Assembly: GCA_002450335.1 (NCBI GenBank)
Contig: DJZB01000033.1
Coordinates: 1-46,358 of the forward strand
Reading direction: 5' to 3'
Length of the DNA: 46,358 nt
DNA from: Rhodobiaceae bacterium UBA6963
GTDB lineage: Bacteria; Pseudomonadota; Alphaproteobacteria; RS24
Numbering within the stretch: position 1 is the stretch's first letter; every line of letters begins with the position of its first letter. Under the pieces are notes generated by a model. The model saw only the letters and a list, made by a program, of their open reading frames with translations, did no database searches and was not told the origin of the DNA. The position numbers and the translations under genes are program-made. Positions 8,151-17,701 of this stretch are shown here, in pieces.

Positions 8151-9001
8151 AATTTTTCGAGTTGCGCTTGTCCCATTTCTGGCCCAAGCGTCCCGGCAGA
8201 ACGACACGCTCGCTCCAAATGCGCGAACGGCTCTTGACCCTGTGCGCGTGCATCCAGAAAATCCTGAAAATTGACCAAGGTTTTTTGTGGCCCAAAACGC
8301 GTCAAACAATGCCCATATAAAACACGAATATCATGCGACATGGCAGAGGAAACTGATGGATATTGAGTATTCACGCCGCCTAATGAGATAAGTTGAACCG
8401 CGGTCTCAGGCAGTCTTTTAACCATATCCCCGGCGTTGATTTTCAACAGACGACAAGCCTCCATAAGCCCACTTAATTGCAAACAAAAGTTTGTTCCATT
8501 ATTCAGGTAAAGTTGAGCGGCACTTTCAAAAAGGCCTACAAGCTCCAAACTGTCATCTTCCGAAACCGAAAGTGTACGGGTATATTTCATTAACCTCTGT
8601 TGTGTCGTTTCATAAGCCTCTAACATCTCATCAACAGCATCCGGTAAGAATATTACACTCAGAATATCAGAGTTTACTCCCTCAGCATGGCTCAAACCCG
8701 CAACAATAGATACTGGCGGGTTATTCATGGGATTTAGAACCGCTTTCAAATGCGGAAGTTGACTTGTTTGAAGGTTTTGGATGCCAATCATGTAAGAGGC
8801 ATTCATAGAAGATAATTTATTAAAACCGGCATCTAATGTTTCAGAGAAATCATCTGAGTTCGTTAAGTCCGGCAAATCGACAGCAAGCAACATACCTTCG
8901 GACTGTTTCGGCCCAAGGGCTTGGAAATATTGGTCAATCTTGGAAAAAGGAAGGCGCATTCCAATTTCTGACTGAAATAAAGCCGGTTGCATCTGCATCA
9001 T
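8147..9001 (-). CDS. Uncharacterised protein, possibly a degenerate DUF692/MNIO-family relative
   Basis: A 284-residue soluble protein that I do not recognise with certainty. Several stretches resemble, in order, the TIM-barrel family DUF692 (multinuclear non-heme iron oxidases such as MbnB): IGMRLPFSKIDQYF near the start, LPDAVDEMLEAYETTQQRL in the middle, then LPETAVQLISLGG and HDIRVLYGHCLTRFGPQKTL near the C terminus. The last resembles the 'vW.LY..al.rfGp.pTLiE' block. The family's metal-binding His and Asp positions seem changed: a GG-V stands where the family has HLAGH, and no DTH motif is seen. So it may be a non-enzymatic relative. No partner gene for a peptide maturase is adjacent. 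The start lacks a clear Shine-Dalgarno. It overlaps the esterase gene convergently by four bases. Confidence 0.4.
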   Translation of the reverse strand: MMQMQPALFQSEIGMRLPFSKIDQYFQALGPKQSEGMLLAVDLPDLTNSDDFSETLDAGFNKLSSMNASYMIGIQNLQTSQLPHLKAVLNPMNNPPVSIVAGLSHAEGVNSDILSVIFLPDAVDEMLEAYETTQQRLMKYTRTLSVSEDDSLELVGLFESAAQLYLNNGTNFCLQLSGLMEACRLLKINAGDMVKRLPETAVQLISLGGVNTQYPSVSSAMSHDIRVLYGHCLTRFGPQKTLVNFQDFLDARAQGQEPFAHLERACRSAGTLGPEMGQAQLEKF

Positions 9002-9141
9002 AGTTTTGAAACTTTCTAAGATAATATATAATCTTGTTAGCCATATCTTCTCATCACGTTTTCGTGACTTGTCTTCACAAAAACGTTACCCCATGCGACC
9101 ATTGGGCGCGACAACACCTAAAAATTAGAATAAAACTGTAA

Positions 9142-9170
9142 TTGACTGAAATTATTAAGATTAATATAGG
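9142..9170 (+). promoter_or_regulatory. Sigma-70-like promoter for gltBD
   Basis: TTGACT, a 17-base spacer, then TATAGG: close to the -35 and -10 consensus at ideal spacing. Transcription would start near 9177 and give an unusually long leader of about 270 bases before the gltB ATG. Predicted from sequence only. Confidence 0.5.
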
Positions 9171-9251
9171 TCAACAAAGCTGACATATTTACTTGTCAGT
9201 TTTCCTCACAAGTGGCATATTTACATTATCAATGATGAACCTATTTTAACC

Positions 9252-9280
9252 ATAGCTCGTAGGATAAGTGTACGAGTTAT
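9252..9280 (+). promoter_or_regulatory. Hairpin in the gltB leader
   Basis: Arms atagctcgta and tacgagttat can pair over ten positions with one G-U pair and a nine-base loop. It lies within the transcript predicted from the promoter at 9142-9170. No T-run follows, so it is not an obvious terminator. Confidence 0.35.
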
Positions 9281-9388
9281 AGGTTTATTGGCATTTTCTG
9301 GACTGTGTGTTTTTAAAACATGCTTTTTGAATAACTATCATAAAGCGTTGTCATTTAGCTCCGCTTGAATGTTCCCAGAAATCCGATC

Positions 9389-9415
9389 TGAGTATTTGAA
9401 TCCTTCAAATACTCA
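9389..9415 (+). promoter_or_regulatory. Perfect 12-base-pair hairpin just upstream of gltB
   Basis: Arms tgagtatttgaa and ttcaaatactca are perfectly complementary with a three-base loop (tcc), ending 30 bases before the gltB ATG at 9446. The ribosome site CGAGAG (about 9432-9437) is outside the stem. This is stable enough to act as a leader element or, as DNA, as a dimeric operator. Confidence 0.5.
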
Positions 9416-9445
9416 AAGCATGAATGTGAAACGAGAGTTGAATAA

Positions 9446-12400
9446 ATGGATAGCAAACAAAACAGTTATCTTTCTGAAAAGAAGACAACTTTAAAAAATG
9501 AAAAGTCCTCAGGCCTGCCTGAGCCTCTCGGTTTATATAATCCACGTCATGAACATGATGCGTGTGGTATTGGCTTTGTCGCTGACATCAAAAACCGTAA
9601 GTCACATGATATCATAGCTGACGGTTTAAAAATCCTTGATAATCTGGAACATCGCGGAGCTGTTGGTGCAGATCCAAAAGCCGGAGATGGTGTCGGTATT
9701 CTCATTCAAACGCCTGATGCTTTTTTCCGCAAAGTGTGCAGTGAAGCCGGATTTGATTTACCTGAAGAAGGCAGCTACGCAGTCGGGTTCTTTTTCCTGC
9801 CCCCGGACACTGAAAACCGCAGTCAAGTTGAGCTAATCGCAGAGAAGATAGTTACTGAAGAAGGTCACACTGTTTTGGGCTGGCGTGATGTACCTGTAGA
9901 TAACAGCGACCTTGGCGAGTCAATTTTTCCATCAGAGCCACAATCTCGCCAGCTTTTGATTGGTAACGCACAAGATACGGGTAACAGAGATAAATTTGAC
10001 CGTGAATTGTTTGTCATTCGTCGTCGCATCGAAATTGAAGTTAAAAAACTGGGTAATCCCGACATCGACGGATTTTTCTACATTCCATCAATGAACTCGC
10101 GGACGGTTCTTTACAAAGGTCTTTTGCTCTCAAGTCAACTCGGACCTTATTATCTTGATCTACAAGACAAAGACATGGTTTCTGCCATGGCCCTTGTTCA
10201 CCAACGCTTTTCAACCAACACATTTCCAACTTGGAGCCTCGCACAGCCTTTCAGAATGATTTGCCATAATGGTGAAATCAATACGGTGCGCGGTAATGTC
10301 AATTGGATGGCAGCTCGCCACGAAGCTCTTAAATCCGAACTTTTTGGTGATGAGCTTGAAAAACTTTGGCCACTGATTGAAGAAGGCCAATCCGACTCCG
10401 CCTCTTTTGATAATGCTTTGGAACTGATGGTTCAAAGTGGTTATTCACTGCCACATGCCATGATGATGCTTATACCAGAGGCTTGGTCTGGTAATCCTCT
10501 CATGGATGCCAAAAGGCGCGCCTTTTACGAGTATAACGCCGCTTTAATGGAGCCATGGGATGGCCCTGCGGCTGTTGCCTTTACCAATGGTCGCCAGATT
10601 GGTGCGACGCTTGACCGGAATGGCCTTCGCCCTGCCCGATATTATGTCACTTCTGATGATCGTGTCATGATGGCATCCGAGATGGGTGTATTGCCGGCAC
10701 CGGAAGATAAAATCATTGAGAAATGGCGCCTCCAGCCTGGCAAAATGCTTCTTATTGACCTTGAACAAGGTCGTATCATTGAAGATAATGAGATTAAAGA
10801 AGACCTTGCCTCTGCTCAACCTTATCAAGACTGGCTCAATCAGACACAAATTAAATTGTCTGAACTCCCTGAAAGTACCGCACCTGCTCATGTCAGCTTA
10901 CATGCGCCGGTTTTGGATTTACAACAAGCCTTTGGTTACACGCAGGAAGATTTGAAATTCTTGCTTTCTCCAATGGTCGAAAGAAGCGAAGAAGCTATCG
11001 GTTCAATGGGAACCGATACGCCTATTTCTGCCCTTTCCGACAAATCCAAACTTCTTTACACCTACTTTAAGCAACTTTTTGCTCAGGTAACCAATCCACC
11101 GATTGACCCAATTCGTGAAGAATTAGTCATGTCTCTTGTTTCCTTTATCGGCCCCCGACCCAATTTGCTTGAACTTGAAGATACAGCCAAGCAAAAGCGA
11201 CTGGAAGTAGACCAGCCCGTTCTCACAAATGCTGATTTAGAGAAAATCAGAACCATCAGCGACATTGAAGATAATAACTTCCATGCCAAGACGCTTGATA
11301 TTTGCTGGCCTGCTGACCAAGGTGCAGACGGCATGGCTCAAAGACTTGCCGCGCTTTGTGAAGAAGCAGAGATTGCAATTACGCAGAACCACGAAAATAT
11401 TATTATTCTTTCCGACCGGAATTTGTCGGCTGATAAAGTGGCTATACCTGCATTGCTCGCAACCTCAGCCGTGCACCATCACCTAATCCGCAAAGGCCTT
11501 CGCACATCAACCGGTCTGGTGGTCGAAACGGGTGAAGCCCGCGAAGTCCATCACATTTGCTGTCTGGCAGGTTATGGTGCAGAAGCTGTTAATCCTTACC
11601 TCGCCTTTGAAACACTTGAGCAAATGTGCTTGGAGAATGAAGAGACGCGAGATTTAAAATCTGACGAAATTGCACAGCGTTATATCAAAGCTATGGGTAA
11701 AGGTATCCGCAAAGTGATGTCCAAGATGGGTATCTCAACCTACCAATCCTATTGCGGCGCACAGATATTTGATGCCATAGGACTTTCCGGCGAATTTGTG
11801 GACTCTTACTTCCGAGGCACAGCGACAACAATTGAAGGCATTGGCCTTGAAGAAGTTGCGCTTGAAACTGTTCAGCGCCATACCGACGCCTTTGGTGATA
11901 AAGCAATTCTGCGCAGTAGCCTTGAAGTCGGCGGTGAATATGCAGTGCGCACACGCGGCGAAGATCATATGTGGAATGCCGACACAGTCAGCACATTGCA
12001 ACATGCTGTACGTAGTGATGATTCCAAAACATATAAAGAATATGCCGATAAGGTAAACGTTCAGAACGAGAAGTTGTTAACTTTGCGCGGCCTGTTCAAA
12101 CTGAAAAAAGCAGCAGAAAACGGGCGTCAGGAAATTTCCATAGATGATGTTGAACCTGCCTCTGAAATCGTGAAGCGCTTTGCGACAGGTGCTATGTCTT
12201 TTGGTTCTATTAGTCCGGAAGCCCACCAAACCCTTGCTCTAGCGATGAACCGGATTGGCGGTAAATCCAATACCGGTGAAGGCGGCGAGGAAGCACAGCG
12301 ATTTACGCCTCTTGAAAATGGCGACAGTATGCGCTCAGCCATTAAACAGGTTGCTTCAGGACGCTTTGGTGTGACAACCGAATATCTGGTTAATTCAGAT

Positions 12401-14119
12401 ATGATCCAAATCAAGATGGCACAGGGTGCAAAACCCGGTGAAGGCGGTCAGCTTCCCGGTCACAAGGTAGACCGTCGTATTGCTGCCGTTCGCCATTCAA
12501 CCCCCGGTGTTGGCCTCATATCTCCACCCCCACACCATGACATTTACTCTATCGAAGATCTTGCCCAACTTATCTTTGACCTTAAAAACGCCAATAGCGC
12601 TGCAGACATTTCAGTGAAACTTGTCTCCGAGGTTGGGGTTGGAACCGTGGCCGCAGGGGTATCAAAAGCCCGCGCCGACCATGTAACCATTTCAGGGTTT
12701 GAAGGCGGCACAGGCGCAAGCCCGCTGACCTCCATTAAGCATGCGGGTAGCCCGTGGGAAATCGGCCTTGCCGAGACACACCAGACACTTGTACTGAATC
12801 GCTTGCGGACAAGAATTTCCGTTCAAGTTGACGGTGGCCTCCGCACAGGTCGTGATGTTGTAATTGGGGCTCTGCTGGGTGCCGATGAATTTGGCTTTGC
12901 GACGGCTCCGCTGATTGCATCTGGCTGTATCATGATGCGTAAGTGCCATCTAAACACCTGCCCTGTCGGTATCGCAACTCAAGATGAAACCTTGAGGAAA
13001 CGCTTCACTGGCACACCTGAGCATGTCATTAATTATTTCTTCTTCGTTGCAGAAGAAGTGCGTGAAATCATGGCTGAAATGGGCGTGCGGTCTTTGAACG
13101 AACTTATCGGTCAGACCGACATGCTGGATACGGATGAAGCCATTGCTCACTGGAAAGCCAAGGGGCTTGATTTCAGCAAGCTGTTCGCAAAAATCGACAG
13201 TCGCGGTGAAGCTGTTTACCGCAGTCAAAAACAAGAACACCCAATCATTGATATTCTTGACCGCAAGCTAATTACTCAATCGCAGGATGCTCTGGAAAAC
13301 AAAAAACCGGTTACTATCGAAACACCGATTACGAATATTGATAGAACTGCCGGTGCCATGCTTTCAGGCGAAGTCGCAAAGAAATATGGCCATAAAGGCT
13401 TAGCAGAAGACACTATTTCTGTTCGCCTCAGCGGGACTGCAGGACAAAGCTTTGGCGCATTTCTGGCTCGCGGCGTTTCTTTTGAACTGGTTGGCGAAGC
13501 AAATGACTATGTCGGCAAAGGTTTGTCGGGTGGTCGAATTGCCATTTACCCGCCTGAAGAAAGTGGCATTGTTCCTGAAAAAAGTATCATTGTCGGTAAC
13601 ACCGTACTTTATGGGGCGATTACCGGTGAATGTTATTTCCGAGGCGTCGCCGGTGAACGATTTGCGGTGAGAAACTCAGGTGCATTTGCCGTTGTTGAAG
13701 GTTCAGGCGACCATTGCTGTGAATATATGACAGGCGGCTGTGTGGTTGTACTTGGTGAAACAGGGCGTAACTTTGCGGCTGGTATGTCGGGCGGCATTGC
13801 TTATGTTCTCAATGAAAATGATGATTTTGAAGCCAAGTGTAATATGTCTATGGTTGAACTTGAGAACATTGACTCAAAAATGACAAACGATCTGTCAGAC
13901 TTACGTGAAAATATGTCAGGTAATGATGCTGAGCGGCTTTACAAGTTACTTGAAAACCATGCCCGTTATACCAATTCTGCCAAAGCAAAAACCATTCTTG
14001 CGGATTGGGACAACTGGCTACCAAAATTTGTTAAAGTCATGCCGTCAGAATATCGTCGTGCTTTGAAAGAACTTGAAGTTGAAGCAACGGACAAAGAGTC
14101 CGCACTACCGGGAGAGTAA
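9446..14119 (+). CDS. gltB: Glutamate synthase (NADPH) large chain
   Basis: A 1557-residue enzyme that makes two glutamates from glutamine and 2-oxoglutarate; full length for the bacterial alpha subunit. Cys40 (HDACGIGF) is the expected N-terminal nucleophile of the class II glutaminase after removal of a 39-residue propeptide. The central domain links to the FMN-binding synthase barrel (SPEAHQTLA, GGKSNTGEGGE, PPPHHDIYSIEDL). The 3Fe-4S cluster ligands are Cys1161, Cys1167 and Cys1172. The GXGXG-repeat beta-helix forms the C-terminal third (GAFLARGVSFELVGEANDYVGKG region). The gene is three bases from gltD and forms an operon with it. A long structured leader lies upstream. Confidence 0.97.
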   Translation: MDSKQNSYLSEKKTTLKNEKSSGLPEPLGLYNPRHEHDACGIGFVADIKNRKSHDIIADGLKILDNLEHRGAVGADPKAGDGVGILIQTPDAFFRKVCSEAGFDLPEEGSYAVGFFFLPPDTENRSQVELIAEKIVTEEGHTVLGWRDVPVDNSDLGESIFPSEPQSRQLLIGNAQDTGNRDKFDRELFVIRRRIEIEVKKLGNPDIDGFFYIPSMNSRTVLYKGLLLSSQLGPYYLDLQDKDMVSAMALVHQRFSTNTFPTWSLAQPFRMICHNGEINTVRGNVNWMAARHEALKSELFGDELEKLWPLIEEGQSDSASFDNALELMVQSGYSLPHAMMMLIPEAWSGNPLMDAKRRAFYEYNAALMEPWDGPAAVAFTNGRQIGATLDRNGLRPARYYVTSDDRVMMASEMGVLPAPEDKIIEKWRLQPGKMLLIDLEQGRIIEDNEIKEDLASAQPYQDWLNQTQIKLSELPESTAPAHVSLHAPVLDLQQAFGYTQEDLKFLLSPMVERSEEAIGSMGTDTPISALSDKSKLLYTYFKQLFAQVTNPPIDPIREELVMSLVSFIGPRPNLLELEDTAKQKRLEVDQPVLTNADLEKIRTISDIEDNNFHAKTLDICWPADQGADGMAQRLAALCEEAEIAITQNHENIIILSDRNLSADKVAIPALLATSAVHHHLIRKGLRTSTGLVVETGEAREVHHICCLAGYGAEAVNPYLAFETLEQMCLENEETRDLKSDEIAQRYIKAMGKGIRKVMSKMGISTYQSYCGAQIFDAIGLSGEFVDSYFRGTATTIEGIGLEEVALETVQRHTDAFGDKAILRSSLEVGGEYAVRTRGEDHMWNADTVSTLQHAVRSDDSKTYKEYADKVNVQNEKLLTLRGLFKLKKAAENGRQEISIDDVEPASEIVKRFATGAMSFGSISPEAHQTLALAMNRIGGKSNTGEGGEEAQRFTPLENGDSMRSAIKQVASGRFGVTTEYLVNSDMIQIKMAQGAKPGEGGQLPGHKVDRRIAAVRHSTPGVGLISPPPHHDIYSIEDLAQLIFDLKNANSAADISVKLVSEVGVGTVAAGVSKARADHVTISGFEGGTGASPLTSIKHAGSPWEIGLAETHQTLVLNRLRTRISVQVDGGLRTGRDVVIGALLGADEFGFATAPLIASGCIMMRKCHLNTCPVGIATQDETLRKRFTGTPEHVINYFFFVAEEVREIMAEMGVRSLNELIGQTDMLDTDEAIAHWKAKGLDFSKLFAKIDSRGEAVYRSQKQEHPIIDILDRKLITQSQDALENKKPVTIETPITNIDRTAGAMLSGEVAKKYGHKGLAEDTISVRLSGTAGQSFGAFLARGVSFELVGEANDYVGKGLSGGRIAIYPPEESGIVPEKSIIVGNTVLYGAITGECYFRGVAGERFAVRNSGAFAVVEGSGDHCCEYMTGGCVVVLGETGRNFAAGMSGGIAYVLNENDDFEAKCNMSMVELENIDSKMTNDLSDLRENMSGNDAERLYKLLENHARYTNSAKAKTILADWDNWLPKFVKVMPSEYRRALKELEVEATDKESALPGE

Positions 14120-14122
14120 GAT

Positions 14123-15541
14123 ATGGGTAAGCCAACGGGTTTTCTCGAATATAACAGACATGACCGAAGCTATGTTGATCCGGAGGAACGGGTTCAGCAT
14201 TTCCGTGAATTCGTTGTGCCATTGGAAGCTGACGAGCTGAAAAAGCAGGCTTCTCGCTGCATGGATTGCGGTGTTCCCTATTGTCATAATGGCTGTCCGG
14301 TGAACAACCAAATTCCTGATTGGAATGATTTAACCTATAATGGGAAATGGCAGGAAGCACTTCAAAACCTGCACTCCACAAATAACTTCCCAGAATTTAC
14401 GGGGCGCATCTGCCCTGCACCATGCGAAGCAAGTTGTACACTTAACCTTATTGATGAGCCTGTAACGATTAAATCCATCGAATGCGCCATCATCGACAAG
14501 GGCTGGGAAGAAGACTGGATTAAACCATTTGTTTCTGAAGCCAAGACAGGCAAATCTGTTGCGGTTATTGGTTCAGGGCCTGCAGGACTTGCCGCTTCCC
14601 AGCAGCTTGCCCGCGCCGGTCATGACGTTCATCTGTACGAAAAAAATGCTAAAGCCGGCGGTCTTCTGCGCTATGGCATTCCTGATTTTAAAATGGAAAA
14701 ACATCTCATCGATCGCCGTGTCGAGCAATTGGAAGCTGAAGGTGTCACCTTCCATTTGAACACACATGTCGGTGTTGATGTTACCGGCGACGAGCTTCAT
14801 GCAAAACATGATGCCGTTGTGCTGGCAGGTGGCTCCGAGTCGCCGCGTGACTTGCCTGTCCCGGGTCGTGAGCTTGATGGCGTTCACTATGCGATGGACT
14901 TTTTACCCCAACAAAACCGCCGCGTCGGACAAGAGCCAATTGGTGATATTGAACCTATTACGGCAACTGACAAGCATGTTGTTGTGATTGGGGGGGGTGA
15001 TACCGGTTCAGACTGTATCGGCACGAGTTTCCGACAAGGTGCGCTTTCAGTTACACAACTTGAGATTATGCCTATGCCACCTGAAAAAGAAGACAAAGGT
15101 ATGACTTGGCCAAACTGGCCACTCAAGCTTCGCACCTCCAGCTCTCAAGAAGAAGGCGCTTTGCGGGACTTCTCAGTTACAACCAACGAGCTTGTCGGTA
15201 GTGACGGCAAGGTTTCAGCTCTTAAATGTGCACGTGTTGATACTGATTTCCAGCCGGAACCGGATAGTGAATTTGAAATCAAAGCCGATTTGGTTTTGCT
15301 TGCTATGGGTTTTGTACACCCAATCCACAAGGGCTTATTGGAACAACTTGGCGTTGATCTCGACAAAAGGGGCAATGTCGCGGCAGATACTGAAAGCTAT
15401 ACCAGCACTCAAAAGAAAGTGTTTGCTTGTGGTGACATGCGCCGAGGTCAGTCACTGGTGGTCTGGGCGATCCGTGAAGGCCGCCAATGCGCCAGAGAAG
15501 TTGATATGTTCCTAATGGGCGAGTCAGCACTCCCTAGGTAA
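14123..15541 (+). CDS. gltD: Glutamate synthase (NADPH) small chain
   Basis: A 472-residue flavoprotein that takes electrons from NADPH and passes them through 4Fe-4S clusters to GltB. The N-terminal cluster cysteines are Cys46, Cys49, Cys54 and Cys58, with a second group at Cys97, Cys101 and Cys105 (GRICPAPCEASC). The FAD motif GSGPAG is at about 150-155 and the NADPH motif GGGDTGSDC near 290. The ending CGDMRRGQSLVVWAI is typical of the family. It begins three bases after the gltB stop, with GGGAGAG as ribosome site at the gltB 3' end. It ends nine bases from the convergent lytic transglycosylase gene. Confidence 0.97.
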   Translation: MGKPTGFLEYNRHDRSYVDPEERVQHFREFVVPLEADELKKQASRCMDCGVPYCHNGCPVNNQIPDWNDLTYNGKWQEALQNLHSTNNFPEFTGRICPAPCEASCTLNLIDEPVTIKSIECAIIDKGWEEDWIKPFVSEAKTGKSVAVIGSGPAGLAASQQLARAGHDVHLYEKNAKAGGLLRYGIPDFKMEKHLIDRRVEQLEAEGVTFHLNTHVGVDVTGDELHAKHDAVVLAGGSESPRDLPVPGRELDGVHYAMDFLPQQNRRVGQEPIGDIEPITATDKHVVVIGGGDTGSDCIGTSFRQGALSVTQLEIMPMPPEKEDKGMTWPNWPLKLRTSSSQEEGALRDFSVTTNELVGSDGKVSALKCARVDTDFQPEPDSEFEIKADLVLLAMGFVHPIHKGLLEQLGVDLDKRGNVAADTESYTSTQKKVFACGDMRRGQSLVVWAIREGRQCAREVDMFLMGESALPR

Positions 15542-15549
15542 CAGGCAGT

Positions 15550-16752
15550 TTATTTAAGTCTATTCAGTAATGCCGGGGTCGCATACCCGTCTGGTTGAAG
15601 CTTGTACTGCTTTTGATAAGCACGAATGGCGTCACGTGTTTTCTGTCCCATCATACCGTCTGGCTTACCCGTTGGATATCCGGCAGTTGTCAGCAAAGAT
15701 TGCAATTCACGCAATTCAGACGGATGCAAAGGGCGTTCGGATTTTGGCCAGGCTGTTCTAACCCCTTCTCCACCACCCAGTTTGTCGGATAGAATACCAA
15801 TTGCCAGGGCATAAAACGGAGCGGTGTTGTAGCGTAAAATCGCACGGAAATTATCGGTTACCAGAAACGCTGGACCGGAATATCCGGCTGGCAAATAGAG
15901 TGCCGCATTTTCATTATTTTCCGGCACCTGCATTTTGACACCTCGAACCCCTAGCCTCTGCCATTGCTTCAATGTCTTTTGATGAGCCAAATCTGCCTGA
16001 GCAAAATCAAATCCCTCCGGCAGAGCGACCTCATATCCCCATCTCATTTCATCCCGCCATCCTGAGACTTTCAGATAGTTGGCGGCTGACCCCAGTGCAT
16101 CTTCCCGGCTGTTCCAGATATCGCGTTTGCCGTCGCCTGTCGCGTCAACCGCATAACCCAAATAGGTGGTTGGGATAAATTGCGTTTGCCCCATTGCCCC
16201 TGCCCATGAGCCATACATTTTATCTACCGGAATATCACCTGCCTCTAAAATCTTAAGCGCAGCAATCAGTTGTTGTCGGCCAAATGCCTTGCGCCGCCCT
16301 CCATCATAGCCAAGCGTAGCTAAAGCTCTAAGAACATGCTTTTTACCTTGATAGCCACCATAGTTGGTTTCCATGCCCCAGATAGCTGTCAGCAAAAATC
16401 TGTTCACACCATAGGTTTTTTCAAGCCGGTCAAAAATGGCTTGATTAGAGGCAAGCATGGACTTGCCCTTAGTGAACCGCTTGTCAGATACCATAGTATC
16501 GAGATAATCCCATGCAGGTTTTACATATTCTGGCTGACGCGCAGCAAGAGCGAGGATATCAGGATCCATTTTTAGTCCGGCTAAATTCTTAATAGTCGCC
16601 TCTGAAAGACCTTCTGCCCGGGCTGATACCTCTACATCTGACAGCCATTTATCAAAGCCTGAAACAGGCGAGGCGATTGTCACAGGTGACATATTGATTA
16701 AAATAAAGCCAAGTATAAGACTGAATGTGAAATTGGTGTAGCGCATGGACAT
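15550..16752 (-). CDS. Lytic murein transglycosylase, MltB family, with peptidoglycan-binding domain
   Basis: A 400-residue periplasmic enzyme that cleaves peptidoglycan with formation of anhydromuramic ends. A signal peptide covers about residues 1-27 (basic start, hydrophobic core, ending TIAS). No lipobox cysteine is seen, so it is probably soluble rather than a lipoprotein. The catalytic glutamate is Glu128 in AIWGMETNYGG; GSWAGAMGQTQFIP and VDATGDGKRDIW follow as in the SLT_2/MltB fold. The last 60 residues form a peptidoglycan_binding_1 domain (LRELQSLLTTAGYPTGKPDG ... DAIRAYQ). It is convergent with gltD and divergent from galU. Confidence 0.93.
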   Translation of the reverse strand: MSMRYTNFTFSLILGFILINMSPVTIASPVSGFDKWLSDVEVSARAEGLSEATIKNLAGLKMDPDILALAARQPEYVKPAWDYLDTMVSDKRFTKGKSMLASNQAIFDRLEKTYGVNRFLLTAIWGMETNYGGYQGKKHVLRALATLGYDGGRRKAFGRQQLIAALKILEAGDIPVDKMYGSWAGAMGQTQFIPTTYLGYAVDATGDGKRDIWNSREDALGSAANYLKVSGWRDEMRWGYEVALPEGFDFAQADLAHQKTLKQWQRLGVRGVKMQVPENNENAALYLPAGYSGPAFLVTDNFRAILRYNTAPFYALAIGILSDKLGGGEGVRTAWPKSERPLHPSELRELQSLLTTAGYPTGKPDGMMGQKTRDAIRAYQKQYKLQPDGYATPALLNRLK

Positions 16753-16828
16753 TTTTGTTAGAATCCCTTCTTTTAAGCTATGCTAAACGAGTTCTTTGAC
16801 AGATAAAACTATTTATCGAGGTAAACTA

Positions 16829-17701
16829 ATGAGTCAGAAAATCAGGAAAGTTGTTTTCCCAGTAGCTGGTATGGGTACGAGGTTTTTGCCGGCCACCAAA
16901 GCCGTCCCTAAAGAAATGCTACCGGTTTTCAGCAAACCGCTCATTCAATGGAGTGTTGAGGAGGCAACTGAAGCCGGAATTACTGAATTTATATTTGTGA
17001 CTTCACCCGATAAACCTTCCATCATTAGCCACTTTCAGTCTTCACCTGCTTATGAGGCAATGCTCAAGGAGCGGAATAAGACCGAAGAACTCGAATTATT
17101 GAAAGCCGGATTGCCGGATAATGCCAAAATTACTGAAGTTTCCCAAGACAAACCGCTCGGGCTTGGGCATGCCATATGGTGTGCCAAAGAAGCCGTCGGA
17201 AATGAACCCTTCGCCGTTATTTTACCCGATGACATGGTCCAACATTCATCGGGCTGTTTAAAACAAATGGTTAATGCCTATGAGAAGACAGGTGGAAACC
17301 TTGTTGCTGTGGAAAATGTCCCAACTGATCAGACCTACCGCTATGGGATTTTGGACCCGGAAACAGATGACGGGCAGCTTGTGAAAATCCGAGGAATGGT
17401 GGAAAAACCAGCTCCGGAAGACGCCCCATCCGATTTGGCCATAATTGGACGTTATATTCTTGACCCAATGATTATGGAAACACTGGACAAAGGAAAAACA
17501 GGTGCAGGTGGTGAAATTCAAATCACTGACGCAATGGCTGACCTCATCGGCACATGCCCGTTACATGGGCTTAGATTTGAGGGTACACGCTATGATTGTG
17601 GTAACAAGGTGGGCTACCTTGCCGCCAATCTAGCTTATGCAGCACTTGACCCGGAACTTGTTGATGGCCTGCAAGAGCAAATCAGGACAATATTTAAATG
17701 A
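16829..17701 (+). CDS. galU: UTP--glucose-1-phosphate uridylyltransferase
   Basis: A 290-residue nucleotidyltransferase making UDP-glucose for surface polysaccharides. The N terminus holds VVFPVAGMGTRFLPATKA with the basic nucleotide-binding loop and KEMLPV; LGHAIWCAK, VILPDDM, GGNLVAVENVP, VEKP and GAGGEIQITDAM follow in family order. An open frame extends to a TTG at 16796, but the ATG at 16829 has GAGG seven bases upstream and starts at the usual family position. The stop overlaps the kdsD start (ATGA), so the two are translationally coupled: UDP-glucose and Kdo synthesis together point to lipopolysaccharide supply. Confidence 0.95.
   Translation: MSQKIRKVVFPVAGMGTRFLPATKAVPKEMLPVFSKPLIQWSVEEATEAGITEFIFVTSPDKPSIISHFQSSPAYEAMLKERNKTEELELLKAGLPDNAKITEVSQDKPLGLGHAIWCAKEAVGNEPFAVILPDDMVQHSSGCLKQMVNAYEKTGGNLVAVENVPTDQTYRYGILDPETDDGQLVKIRGMVEKPAPEDAPSDLAIIGRYILDPMIMETLDKGKTGAGGEIQITDAMADLIGTCPLHGLRFEGTRYDCGNKVGYLAANLAYAALDPELVDGLQEQIRTIFK

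Larger units (their letters stand above)
9002..9445. other. 444-base gap between the 8147-9001 gene and gltB
   Basis: No convincing protein-coding sequence is visible on either strand. The region is AT-rich and holds a sigma-70-like promoter for gltB at 9142-9170, three inverted repeats listed separately, and a short AT palindrome at 9307-9319. The minus-strand promoter of the 8147-9001 gene must lie near 9002-9100, but I could not pick it out. A 24-codon frame from ATG 9420 overlaps the gltB start out of frame and has no ribosome site. Confidence 0.6.

Noticed and set aside
9420..9494. 24-codon frame overlapping the gltB start, as a leader peptide
   Set aside because: No ribosome site, no regulatory residue run (no repeated Glu/Gln codons), and it is simply out of frame with gltB.
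16796..16801. TTGACA as a -35 box for galU
   Set aside because: No -10 element follows at 16-18 bases, and the galU ATG at 16829 would leave no room for a leader.
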